From IMG/VR virus record IMGVR_UViG_3300030117_002964, positions 1-21,756 of that record: 21,756 nucleotides of DNA; one strand, given 5' to 3'. The stretch's first letter is position 1. Each line of letters opens with the position of its first letter. Shown piece by piece: positions 1-7,047 of the stretch. A program made the position numbers and the translations under genes. Source of the stretch: a virus. Under the pieces are notes generated by a model. The model saw only the letters and a list, made by a program, of their open reading frames with translations. It did not search any database and had not been told where the DNA came from.

Positions 1-2
1 AG

Positions 3-7
3 AGGAG
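3..7 (+). promoter_or_regulatory. Shine-Dalgarno site for the TTG start of terL
   Basis: AGGAG lies 9 bases before TTG at 17. Since no other start codon is in frame nearby, this site supports TTG as the true start rather than a gene running in from outside the window. Confidence 0.7.
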
Positions 8-16
8 AGTGTCTGC

Positions 17-1303
17 TTGACTGAGATCAACATCCCTTATTCACCTAGACCTTTGCAGAGAGAGCTTCACAATCGCTTACAGGACACTCGCTGGAGCGTT
101 GTGGTCTGCCACAGACGGTTTGGTAAGACTGTGATGGCTATCAATCATCTATTGCGCGATGCAATCCTTACCAGTAAACCTAATCCAAGGTTTGCTTATA
201 TTGCTCCGACCTATCGTCAGGCAAAGAGTGTGGCTTGGGATTATTTGAAGCAGTTTGCTGGGTCTATACCAATGGTGAGTTTCCATGAGACAGAGTTGCG
301 GTGTGATCTCCCGAATGGATCGCGTATACAGTTACTGGGTGCTGAGAATCCGGATAGCTTGCGTGGGATATATCTTGATGGTGCGGTGTTGGACGAAATG
401 GCTGATATGCCAGAGTCGTTGTTCCCTGAGATCATTCGTCCTGCTCTTTCGGACAGAAAGGGCTGGGCCGTATTTATTGGAACGCCCAGGGGTCATAATG
501 CGTTTTTTGAATTATACGATGCGGCTCAAAAGCAGGATGATTGGTTTACTGTCATTTATAAAGCGAGTCAGACTAAGATTCTGGACGAAGAAGAGTTAGA
601 TGCTGCGAAGCAGATGATGACCAATGATCAGTTTGAGCAGGAGTTTGAATGTTCATGGGTTGCTAATGTGGCGGGTGCGATTTTCGGAAAAGAGCTTCAG
701 GCTCTTCAGGAACAGGGTCGCATCGATGATGTGCCCTATAGTCCGTCTTCTCCGGTAGAAACCTGGTGGGATCTTGGTATAGGAGATTCCACAGCCATCT
801 GGTTTACCCAGACTGTAGGACGATCTGTTCATGTGATAGACTTTTATGAGAACAGGAATGAGGGATTGCCTCACTATGCGAAGGTGTTACAGCAGAAAGG
901 TTACTTCTATGGGGCTCATAACGCACCACATGATATTGAGGTAAGGGAGCTTGGGTCGGGAAAATCGAGAAGGGAGATCGCCTATGATCTGGGAATCAAT
1001 TTCAGAGTCGTTCCGAAGCTTCCGCTCGAAGACGGTATCCACGCAGCACAGTTACTTATCCCAAGGTGCTGGTTTGATCACACAAATTGTAAGGAAGGTC
1101 TTGAATGTTTGCGGCAATATCACAGGAAGTATAATGAAAAGGCTAGAAGTTTTAGGACAACGCCTGTCCACGATTGGTCAAGTCATGCGGCAGATGCTTT
1201 CAGATACTTGGCAGTCGGTATTAAAGACACTAAAATGCAGTATCAAAAGCCCCCGCAAGCAATTGCGGATTCAAGATACAACCCACTTGGAGTCAGCTTG
1301 TAA
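17..1303 (+). CDS. terL: Terminase large subunit (DNA-packaging ATPase/nuclease)
   Basis: This is the packaging motor that translocates phage DNA into the prohead and cuts the concatemer. The 428-residue protein shows a Walker A variant CHRRFGKT (31-38), a Walker B strand GAVLDE (122-127, D126/E127), a coupling motif IGTPRG (154-159), and an RNase H-like nuclease with acidic residues at WDLG (D252), around HDIEVRE (305-311) and at ADAFRY (D393). The start is TTG at 17; no ATG, GTG or earlier TTG exists in frame within the window, and AGGAG at 3-7 lies 9 bases upstream. It is shorter than T7 gp19 (586 residues) and looks more like Sf6/P22-type large terminases. The stop TAA shares one base with the next ATG. 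The identification is firm; the exact subfamily is inferred. Confidence 0.96.
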   Translation: MTEINIPYSPRPLQRELHNRLQDTRWSVVVCHRRFGKTVMAINHLLRDAILTSKPNPRFAYIAPTYRQAKSVAWDYLKQFAGSIPMVSFHETELRCDLPNGSRIQLLGAENPDSLRGIYLDGAVLDEMADMPESLFPEIIRPALSDRKGWAVFIGTPRGHNAFFELYDAAQKQDDWFTVIYKASQTKILDEEELDAAKQMMTNDQFEQEFECSWVANVAGAIFGKELQALQEQGRIDDVPYSPSSPVETWWDLGIGDSTAIWFTQTVGRSVHVIDFYENRNEGLPHYAKVLQQKGYFYGAHNAPHDIEVRELGSGKSRREIAYDLGINFRVVPKLPLEDGIHAAQLLIPRCWFDHTNCKEGLECLRQYHRKYNEKARSFRTTPVHDWSSHAADAFRYLAVGIKDTKMQYQKPPQAIADSRYNPLGVSL

Positions 1304-1545
1304 TGTCAAACCTATTCAAACCAAGCGCACCCGCACCACCTCCACCACCTCCACCACCACCCGCACCACCAATGAAGGCGGTAAAGCCAGCCGAGGTCGA
1401 AAGACAACAAAGAAGAATGAAAGACCCAAGAAAACTCGGTAGACAACGCACTATTGTTACCGGACCCAGGGGTTTGACCGATGAAGATGGTGAGGAAAGA
1501 ATCTACACAAGAACGCTTATAGGTTCGAAAAAGGATGACAATTAA
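1303..1545 (+). CDS. Small polyproline protein with C-terminal TIVTG...TLIG motif
   Basis: Unknown function, 80 residues. It has a proline tract at 10-23 (APAPPPPPPPPPAPP, encoded by CCA/CCT/CCC repeats), a basic middle (30-48) and a C-terminal segment RQRTIVTGPRGL...TRTLIG (48-74). Small Pro-rich proteins ending in a pattern of this kind are common next to terminase, GNAT or portal genes in podoviruses; their role is not established to my knowledge. The ATG overlaps the terL stop by one base, and the end overlaps the GNAT-like gene by 11 bases, so it is translationally coupled within the packaging/head block. A reading of the proline repeat in another frame gives a Thr-rich shadow that I reject. 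Confidence 0.8.
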   Translation: MSNLFKPSAPAPPPPPPPPPAPPMKAVKPAEVERQQRRMKDPRKLGRQRTIVTGPRGLTDEDGEERIYTRTLIGSKKDDN

Positions 1546-1936
1546 AGCGCAAGTTATTGATTTAGAAGGAAGTAGACTAAGATTAGAGGATGCAATGTCT
1601 GAAACATGCTACCCAAACAGGCATTTGCATTTCAATATACTTGAGAAAGCGATTGTCTTTGAGTGTATTGATGAAAGAGAGTTTATTGCAGGTTGGTTGT
1701 GGTTTTACAGCACTCTGGGTGAAGAGCATGTATGGACAATTCATGCGATGGTTCTTCCAAACTACCGTAAAAAGTTCTTTACCAGATCACTTGTTAATAC
1801 AGTTAGCGGTGTGCTATATGCGCTGGGATGTGAGATAGTGCGTGGTGAGAATGAAAATCAGGAGTTGCTGTACCATTTTGGGGCAACAAAGACTTACGAT
1901 GGAGTTGATCTTCAGTTACCGTTTTTTTGGAGTTGA
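1535..1936 (+). CDS. GNAT-like (acyltransferase-fold) phage protein
   Basis: 133 residues, about the size of a minimal GNAT domain. Visible features are a central strand pair around 39-56 and 66-74 (VWTIHAMVLPNYRKKFF), a helix (82-97), and a late strand YALGCEIVRG followed by HFGATKTYDG (114-123), which resembles the terminal part of GNAT enzymes. A clear acetyl-CoA pyrophosphate loop (Q/RxxGxG/A) is not obvious: NYRKKFFTRSL stands where it would be expected, so catalytic activity is doubtful. Phage GNAT-like proteins of this type, including a family around T7 gp13, sit among head genes in podoviruses. It overlaps the upstream gene by 11 bases and its stop lies 2 bases before the next ATG. 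The fold is inferred from pattern only. Confidence 0.6.
   Translation: MTIKAQVIDLEGSRLRLEDAMSETCYPNRHLHFNILEKAIVFECIDEREFIAGWLWFYSTLGEEHVWTIHAMVLPNYRKKFFTRSLVNTVSGVLYALGCEIVRGENENQELLYHFGATKTYDGVDLQLPFFWS
1929..1932 (+). promoter_or_regulatory. Shine-Dalgarno site selecting ATG 1939
   Basis: GGAG is 6 bases upstream of ATG 1939. It overlaps the alternative TTG at 1927, which has only a T-run upstream and no SD, so it decides the start. Confidence 0.65.
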
Positions 1937-1938
1937 CT

Positions 1939-2289
1939 ATGGGTAGACCTCAGAGAAAGAAAGTCAGACGCGTTTTGCAGAACGTTGAGGTGCTTCCAGC
2001 CGACCCGGCACCACCACCACAAGAGACTTCACAAGAGCAGCAGAAAAAACAGCAGGGTATCGGGCCTGACTTAGTGCCAACCTTAGCCGCTTCACCAGAA
2101 GTGCAGCAATCTGTTGCTGAAACAGGGAACCAGCCTAAACCAGCTGCCGTAACACCAGCTTCAGGCGAATCTGAAATGGCTCAGACTCCAGGGCAATATC
2201 AAAGAAGAAGAGCAAGAGGTATACGCACAAGTTCTCAAGGAGTCACTGGTTCGGCAAGGGTTACTCGTAAACGGTTATTAGGACAGTAG
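1939..2289 (+). CDS. Small Pro/Gln-rich protein with basic C-terminus
   Basis: Unknown function, 116 residues from ATG 1939. A TTG at 1927 is also in frame, but GGAG at 1929-1932 lies 6 bases before ATG 1939, which also follows the upstream stop by 2 bases, so ATG is preferred. The protein has a basic N-terminus (GRPQRKKVRR), a low-complexity Pro/Gln/Ala middle (20-85) and an Arg-rich tail QRRRARGIRTSSQG (88-101) ending TRKRLLGQ. The tail resembles the end of the polyproline protein two genes upstream. The low complexity predicts disorder outside the tail. It ends one base before the portal ATG and is probably a virion or assembly accessory protein (inference). Confidence 0.75.
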   Translation: MGRPQRKKVRRVLQNVEVLPADPAPPPQETSQEQQKKQQGIGPDLVPTLAASPEVQQSVAETGNQPKPAAVTPASGESEMAQTPGQYQRRRARGIRTSSQGVTGSARVTRKRLLGQ

Positions 2290-2290
2290 G

Positions 2291-3895
2291 ATGGCAGATC
2301 CATTAGCAGTTTTATTAATGAGGCGATTTGATTCGTTATACCAGCAAAGACAGGTGTGGGAATCTCACTGGCAAGAAATAGCTGATTTTGTTGTCCCCAG
2401 AAAAGCTGATGTAACAAAAAAAAGAACAGATGGAGATAAGCGCACAGAGTTAATTTTCGACAGCACTGCGATCCTCTCTTCTGAGTTGTTAGCCGCTTCT
2501 TTACATGGAATGCTGACGAATGCTTCTACCAGATGGTTTTCTTTGCGTTACAGAGATCGTAGTCTGATCAACAATGATGCGGCAAAAGAATGGCTTGAGT
2601 CTGTTGAAGATGATATGTACATGGCTTTTGCGCGGTCCAACTTTCAGGAACAAATACATGAGCTATACCATGACCTGATTTGTTTTGGCACAGGCGTTAT
2701 GTTTATTGAGTCTGATCCTGATTTACAAATCAATTTTCAGACAAGGCATTGTCGTGAGTCATTTTTGTCAGAAGATAATAAAGGCAGGGTAGACACTGTA
2801 TACCGTGAGTTTCATCTACCAGCACGAGCTTTCATTATGCAGTTCGGCGCAGACAATGTAGATAACTCAATTCTTAAAAAATCTGAAACCAACCCATATG
2901 AGAAGATTCGCTGTATTCATGCAGTCTATCCAAGAGATGAACGTGATCCTGTAAAGGTTGACAGTAAGAATAAACCTTTTGCATCTGTATACCTTGATCC
3001 AAAAAATAAAAAAGTTCTATCTGAATCAGGTTTTGATGAGATGCCTTATGTTGCTCCCAGATACCTGAAAGCCAGTTTTGAGATTGGCTACGGTCGGTCG
3101 CCAGCAATGAGTTGTCTGAGCGATATAAAAATGATTAACAAGATGAGTGAAGTTACAATCAGGGCTGCTCAGAAACAAGTTGATCCTCCTCTTTTAGTAC
3201 CTGATGACGGTTTTATGTTGCCGATTCGCACAGTGCCTGGTGGACTGAACTTTTATCGCAGTGGCACAAGAGATCGTATCGAGCCGTTGAATATCGGAGC
3301 AAACAATCCGCTTGGGTTGAACATGGAAGAGCAGCGAAGACAAGCGATTCGGTCAGCGTTTTATGTTGATCAGTTAATTATGGCGCAAGGCCCACAGATG
3401 ACTGCAACAGAAGTTGTGCAGAGAACAGAAGAAAAAATGCGGCTACTTGGTCCAGTGCTTGGTCGATTACAGGCTGAGTTGCTTCAACCGCTGATAAGCC
3501 GTGTTTACAATATTATGGTCAGACAAAAAGCTTTTGCTCCTGCGCCTGATTTTATGCAGGATCTTGACCTTGAGATCGAATACGTTTCACCTTTGGCGAA
3601 GGCTCAGAAGTCTGGTGATGTGCAGTCTGCTCTCAGAATGCTTGAGTTGTTTGGCCCACTGGCGCAGTTGGATCAGTCAGCACTTGACTATATTGATGTT
3701 GATGGAATGTCGAAATATCTATTGCGTATGTTGTCTGTTCCGGCAACGACAATTCGTGGAGAAGAACAGGTCGCACAGATAAGGCAGCAACGTGCGGAAC
3801 AGCAGCAACGGATGGCAGAGCAGCAAGAAGCAATCCAAGCCGCAGAAGCAGCAGGGGCAGCCGCACCGATGATAAAGGCAGCAAATAACTTATGA
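2291..3895 (+). CDS. Portal protein (T7 gp8-like head-to-tail connector)
   Basis: Forms the dodecameric ring at the unique capsid vertex through which DNA enters and leaves and to which the tail binds. The 534 residues compare with 536 in T7 gp8. Family landmarks are an N-terminal helix with FDSLYQQRQVWESHWQEIADFV (13-34), FGTGVMFIE (132-140), YGRSPAMSCLSDIKMINKM (267-285), DPPLLVPDDG (298-307), the C-terminal helix TATEVVQRTEEKMRLLGPVL (371-390), and YVSPLAKAQ (431-439). The last about 45 residues are a Gln/Ala-rich coiled-coil tail. This is the bacteriophage head-to-tail connecting protein family (PF12236 type). Its stop overlaps the TerS start by four bases (ATGA). Confidence 0.95.
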   Translation: MADPLAVLLMRRFDSLYQQRQVWESHWQEIADFVVPRKADVTKKRTDGDKRTELIFDSTAILSSELLAASLHGMLTNASTRWFSLRYRDRSLINNDAAKEWLESVEDDMYMAFARSNFQEQIHELYHDLICFGTGVMFIESDPDLQINFQTRHCRESFLSEDNKGRVDTVYREFHLPARAFIMQFGADNVDNSILKKSETNPYEKIRCIHAVYPRDERDPVKVDSKNKPFASVYLDPKNKKVLSESGFDEMPYVAPRYLKASFEIGYGRSPAMSCLSDIKMINKMSEVTIRAAQKQVDPPLLVPDDGFMLPIRTVPGGLNFYRSGTRDRIEPLNIGANNPLGLNMEEQRRQAIRSAFYVDQLIMAQGPQMTATEVVQRTEEKMRLLGPVLGRLQAELLQPLISRVYNIMVRQKAFAPAPDFMQDLDLEIEYVSPLAKAQKSGDVQSALRMLELFGPLAQLDQSALDYIDVDGMSKYLLRMLSVPATTIRGEEQVAQIRQQRAEQQQRMAEQQEAIQAAEAAGAAAPMIKAANNL

Positions 3896-4296
3896 AGAAA
3901 GAGCGAGTAACACAAGATCAGTTTAAAAAGATTTGTGAACGCCTGATTGATGGCGAGTCGTTGACTCAGATATGCAAATCAGATGAGTTTCCCCACTACA
4001 GGACTGTATTGCGTCATATCAATGATAGTGAAAAAGCGCATACAGATTATCGAAAAGCAAGAGCATTTCAAGCTGAGATATTACGCGATGAGATTGTAGA
4101 TATTGTGAATCAACCTCTACCTAATGATCCAAAGCTTGCAATGGCAGAAGTTCAACGCAGACGATTAGAGGTTGAGCAGAAAGATAAGTATGTCAGACAA
4201 CTCGCACCACTCGGTCTGCGTAACAGGCCAGAAGACCAGGGTGACAAAAAGTTCAACGGAACAATTACTTTGAAATGGGATGAATCGCCAGCATGA
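3892..4296 (+). CDS. terS: Terminase small subunit, Sf6-like
   Basis: Recognises the phage packaging site and recruits the large subunit. At 134 residues it is close to Sf6 TerS (about 140). The pattern follows Sf6: a helix-turn-helix with LIDGESLTQICKSDEFP (18-34) and TVLRHI (38-43), then a long oligomerisation helix starting DYRKARAFQAEILRDEIVDI (52-71), then RRRLEVEQKDKYVRQLAP (89-106), and a short C-terminal strand GTITLKWD (123-130). Sf6 carries the equivalent GESLLKVCK, KATEARADSIFEEI and RVDTRKWALARMNP. The gene is coupled on both sides by ATGA overlaps. Its position after the portal, 2.6 kb downstream of terL, is unusual. Family assignment is by motif recall without a search. Confidence 0.8.
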   Translation: MKKERVTQDQFKKICERLIDGESLTQICKSDEFPHYRTVLRHINDSEKAHTDYRKARAFQAEILRDEIVDIVNQPLPNDPKLAMAEVQRRRLEVEQKDKYVRQLAPLGLRNRPEDQGDKKFNGTITLKWDESPA

Positions 4297-4514
4297 GAAC
4301 TCCGAAAGAGTTGAGAGCTAGGTATAAAGCGCTGTTTGAGTCTGATGATGGTGAGATTGTTCTCGATGATCTACGCAACCGATTTTACATTTTCAAACCT
4401 ACGTTTTCAGATTTGCCGCACGAGCAAGCGTACTGTGAGGGGCAGCGCACAGTCGTTTTGTTCTTACAATCCATGCTGTCCGATAACATGATTAAGGAAC
4501 AAACTGATGAGTGA
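4293..4514 (+). CDS. Bbp19-like small phage protein
   Basis: 73 residues. YKALFESDDGEIVLDDLRNR (11-30), then F31 and an aromatic-rich stretch, then EGQRTVVLFLQSML (49-62). This is the pattern of the Bbp19 family of small proteins from Bordetella phage BPP-1 and many podoviruses, usually encoded between the portal and scaffold genes, as here. The function is unknown; a role in head assembly or as a minor virion protein is inferred from position. The start overlaps TerS by ATGA and the end overlaps the scaffold gene by 8 bases. Confidence 0.8.
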   Translation: MRTPKELRARYKALFESDDGEIVLDDLRNRFYIFKPTFSDLPHEQAYCEGQRTVVLFLQSMLSDNMIKEQTDE

Positions 4515-5340
4515 AGAACAGGTAGCTGAAGTCTCAGAAGCCCCAGAAGCTGTTGAGGTAGCTCAGTCTGATTGGCGCGATAGTATTCCAGAGGAAGTCA
4601 GGGGTCATCGCTCACTTGAACACATTAATGATATTGGTGCTTTGGCAAAGAGTTATGTTCATGCTCAATCAATGATTGGTGCTGACAAGATTGCTTTGCC
4701 TGGTAAGTCAGCAACTGATGATGACTATCGACAGATATTTCAAAGACTTGGTATGCCGGAATCTAGTGAGGGATATGAAATCACTCATAATATTCCAGAG
4801 GGCGAACAGACTGATCAGGGTATGGTTGATTGGTTCGCATCAGCAGCACATCAAGCAGGATTAACGCAACGTCAGGCGCAAGCACTGGCTGATCAATGGA
4901 ATCAGAAAGCTATTGAAGGGGTCAAAGCAGACCAGGCTGACTATGAAGCTTACGTTGGCGAAGTCGAGCGCGAGTTGCGTAGTGAGTATGGTCAGGCATA
5001 CAACGATGCTCTGAATCTTGGTAATGATGTGATTGACCAGTTTGGAGATGCTGAGTTTCTTGAGCTTCCTTTGGCAGATGGTACTTTGATGGGAGACAAC
5101 CCACAGGTCATAAGGCTTCTAGCAAACATCGGTTCGTATATTGCTGATAAGGTCGGCGAGGATACGATCATTGGTGCGAAGTCAACAAATGCTATGACTC
5201 CAGCAGAAGTGCAGGATAAATTACGAGAGTTGCAGGCAAAGGATAGTCCGTACTTTGATAGTCGTCATGCACAGCATGATCATTATGTACAAGAAGTCCA
5301 AAAATACATGGGTATGCTTTACCCGGACGAGTTTGCTTGA
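4507..5340 (+). CDS. Capsid assembly scaffolding protein
   Basis: Guides procapsid assembly and is then lost from the head. 277 residues, strongly acidic, with an acidic disordered N-terminus (1-20). Next comes the podovirus scaffold signature: W23 with IPEEVRG, an L-A-K-SYVHAQSMIG segment (46-58), KIALPGKSATDDDYRQIF (61-78) and LGMPESSEGYEI (81-92). A long helical middle (105-180) follows, then a short C-terminal helix YVQEVQKYMGMLYP near the end, the usual place for coat binding. The start has AAGGAA (4494-4499) 7 bases upstream. The position just before the capsid gene fits. Comparable length to T7 gp9 (307). Confidence 0.9.
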   Translation: MSEEQVAEVSEAPEAVEVAQSDWRDSIPEEVRGHRSLEHINDIGALAKSYVHAQSMIGADKIALPGKSATDDDYRQIFQRLGMPESSEGYEITHNIPEGEQTDQGMVDWFASAAHQAGLTQRQAQALADQWNQKAIEGVKADQADYEAYVGEVERELRSEYGQAYNDALNLGNDVIDQFGDAEFLELPLADGTLMGDNPQVIRLLANIGSYIADKVGEDTIIGAKSTNAMTPAEVQDKLRELQAKDSPYFDSRHAQHDHYVQEVQKYMGMLYPDEFA

Positions 5341-5561
5341 TGAATGATCGTGAGTTTAAGCTTGCAGTTTTGCGATTAACATTAGAGAATGGTACAGGTG
5401 CTGTTTATCAAGATAGACTGAAAGCAGCACAAGAAAATCTGGAATGGTGTATAGCTCCACTTGATAAGCCTCGGCCCAAGGGTAAAGCACCAGAAAGAAA
5501 AAAGAATCCAGGACAAGCGAAAGCCCCTGGCGTTGACAGCGTACTGTTTACTATTGAATAA
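5340..5561 (+). CDS. Small hypothetical protein between scaffold and capsid
   Basis: Not recognised. 73 residues from ATG 5340, which shares one base with the scaffold stop (TGATG); a TTG at 5337 would add one residue. The N-terminal half is a plausible helix (FKLAVLRLTLENG, then AAQENLEWC), and the C-terminal half is a basic, Pro/Lys-rich linker (KPRPKGKAPERKK) ending in hydrophobic SVLFTIE. Its tight coupling to the scaffold gene suggests an assembly accessory role. It ends 65 bases before the capsid ATG. Confidence 0.7.
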   Translation: MNDREFKLAVLRLTLENGTGAVYQDRLKAAQENLEWCIAPLDKPRPKGKAPERKKNPGQAKAPGVDSVLFTIE

Positions 5562-5626
5562 ATAATCGTCCTGTTTCACAGGGTAGCGAGAAGGCGTTTT
5601 TTCTAGCTAAGTGGAAGGGGACAGAT
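5562..5626 (+). promoter_or_regulatory. Capsid gene leader with two tandem hairpins
   Basis: The only sizeable gap before the terminator at 7048. Hairpin 1: CCTGT (5570-5574), loop TTC, ACAGG (5578-5582). Hairpin 2: TAGC-G-AGAA (5584-5592), 8-base loop, TTCT-A-GCTA (5601-5609), eight pairs with one G/A mismatch. A strong purine SD (GGAAGGGG, 5613-5620) follows, 6 bases before ATG 5627. It could protect the 5' end, serve as an RNA processing site, or set capsid dosage. A T6 run sits inside the second hairpin's loop and arm (5597-5602), so it is not a classic terminator. Confidence 0.5.
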
Positions 5627-6526
5627 ATGTCTACACAAATTACAACTGCGTTTGTAAATCAGTTCTCCAGCAATGTCACTCTGCTCTCGCAGCAGCGTGG
5701 ATCATTACTGCGTAGTGCAGTAAGCGAGGAGTCTGTTACAGGCGAAAAAGCTTTCTTTGATCAAATAGGTGCATCAGCAGCCATCAAGCGTACATCGCGT
5801 CATTCTGATACTCCGATTGTGGATACTCCGCATTCCAGACGAATGGTGACTATGGATTCGTATGAGTGGGCTGATCTGATTGATGATGCCGATAAAGTGC
5901 GTTTGTTGATTGATCCAACATCAGCTTATGCTCAGACTGCTGCAAATGCGATTGGTCGGGCAATGGACGATGCGATTATTTCAGCGGCTACCGGAGCAGC
6001 AAGCACAGGAAAAGCGGGTACTACCAGTACTTCACTGCCAACAACCCAGCAAATCTTTGCTGATGGTGATGTTGGTTCAGATGGCGGTGGTACAGATGCT
6101 GATTTAACAATTGCAAAATTGTTATCGGCAAAAGAGATTCTCGATAAGAACTCGGTTGATCCGTCAATCCCACGGTTTATCGTGGTCGGCCCTGCTCAAA
6201 TCTCATCACTACTTTCAACGACTCAGGTAACATCGAGTGATTTCAATACTGTCAAAGCCTTAGCGCAGGGTCAGATTGATTCGTTCCTTGGTTTCCAGTT
6301 CATTGTGAGCAACCGATTATCACTCAACTCATCCAATAATGAGAGAACTTGCATTGCGTTTGCTTCTGATGGAATCAAGCTAGCAGTCGGAAAAGATGTG
6401 ATGGCTCGGATTGAGGAACGTGCTGATAAGAGTTTCTCAACTCAGGTTTACTACTGTGCAACTTTCGGTGCGACCCGCATGGAAGAAGAGAAGGTAGTTT
6501 CAATCATCTGCGATGAAGACGCATAA
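5627..6526 (+). CDS. Major capsid protein
   Basis: HK97-fold coat subunit of the head. 299 residues. It shows the Phage_capsid_2-type pattern common in podoviruses: an N-terminal arm TTAFVNQFSSNVTLLSQQRG (6-25), GEKAFFDQIG (39-48), RHSDTPIVDTPHSRRMV (58-74), DLIDDADKVRLLIDPTSAYA (83-102), GRAMDDAIISAATG (110-123), a variable Gly/Ser/Thr-rich insertion (about 121-156), then FIVVGPAQISSLL and a beta-rich end with DGIKLAVGKDV and FGATRMEEEKVV. It is preceded by the strongest SD in the window and a structured leader, as expected for the most abundant protein. It is shorter than T7 gp10A (345), and no frameshifted longer form is apparent. Confidence 0.93.
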   Translation: MSTQITTAFVNQFSSNVTLLSQQRGSLLRSAVSEESVTGEKAFFDQIGASAAIKRTSRHSDTPIVDTPHSRRMVTMDSYEWADLIDDADKVRLLIDPTSAYAQTAANAIGRAMDDAIISAATGAASTGKAGTTSTSLPTTQQIFADGDVGSDGGGTDADLTIAKLLSAKEILDKNSVDPSIPRFIVVGPAQISSLLSTTQVTSSDFNTVKALAQGQIDSFLGFQFIVSNRLSLNSSNNERTCIAFASDGIKLAVGKDVMARIEERADKSFSTQVYYCATFGATRMEEEKVVSIICDEDA

Positions 6527-6537
6527 GGAGATAAATA

Positions 6538-7041
6538 ATGGCTAATGTAAATCAAACTCTCGCGTCAAACTTTGTTGCTGATCCACAGGTTATGTCGCCA
6601 GCGCATCAGTTGGCTGGCTCAATGCGTGTCGCTTGCGGTACGATTGCTCTAGCTTCTGGTGATCTAAGTGCTGGTGACACTGTAATGTTGGCCCCTGTGC
6701 CTACAAATGCAGCGGTGATCAGCATCAAGCTCTTCTGCGATGACTTAGACTCTGGGACAACCAACACCTGTGATGTTGGCTTGTATACCTCAGATGGCGA
6801 GGTTACAGCAAAAGATGACGATGCGTATGCAAGTGCGATTACTGATCTACGCGCTGCGATTACCGTTGGATTAGAGGTTGCGTTTGAGGCACGAGACATC
6901 AATAAGATGGGTCAACAGGTATGGCAGGATGCGGGTCTTTCAGCAGATCCAAACGAGCAATACTTCATTGGCTTGAAGTTTGATGCCGCTGGTGACACCG
7001 CAGGAGATCTCTCCTTCATCATCACCTACGTTGTAGACTAA
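6538..7041 (+). CDS. Probable head decoration protein
   Basis: 167 residues, beta-rich, acidic, with many small residues and few aromatics. The middle region (CGTIALASGDLSAGDTVMLA, VISIKLFCDDL, CDVGLYTSDGEV) suggests a beta-sandwich of the kind seen in capsid cementing or head-fibre proteins. It follows the capsid gene by 11 bases that hold a strong SD (AAGGAG, 6525-6530) and lies before the transcription terminator, so it is probably made in amounts near those of the coat protein. Genes of this kind commonly follow Phage_capsid_2 coats in podoviruses. The function is inferred from position and composition. Confidence 0.65.
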   Translation: MANVNQTLASNFVADPQVMSPAHQLAGSMRVACGTIALASGDLSAGDTVMLAPVPTNAAVISIKLFCDDLDSGTTNTCDVGLYTSDGEVTAKDDDAYASAITDLRAAITVGLEVAFEARDINKMGQQVWQDAGLSADPNEQYFIGLKFDAAGDTAGDLSFIITYVVD

Positions 7042-7047
7042 GAGACA

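Noticed and set aside
1324-1371. CCA/CCT repeat as a CRISPR or regulatory repeat array
   Set aside because: It has no spacers and is explained by a coding polyproline tract.
951-1442. Plus-strand open frame of 163 codons overlapping terL and the polyproline gene
   Set aside because: It is the alternative frame of two well-supported genes; its Thr/Arg-rich tail is simply the proline repeat read out of frame.
5533-5566. Sigma-70-like promoter upstream of the capsid gene (TTGACA at 5533)
   Set aside because: The -35 is perfect, but no good -10 lies 16-18 bases away; AATAAT at 5561 is 22 bases off. It also sits within the end of a coding region.
5584-5609. Second leader hairpin as an intrinsic terminator
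   Set aside because: The T6 run falls in the loop and arm rather than after the stem, so it does not have terminator geometry.
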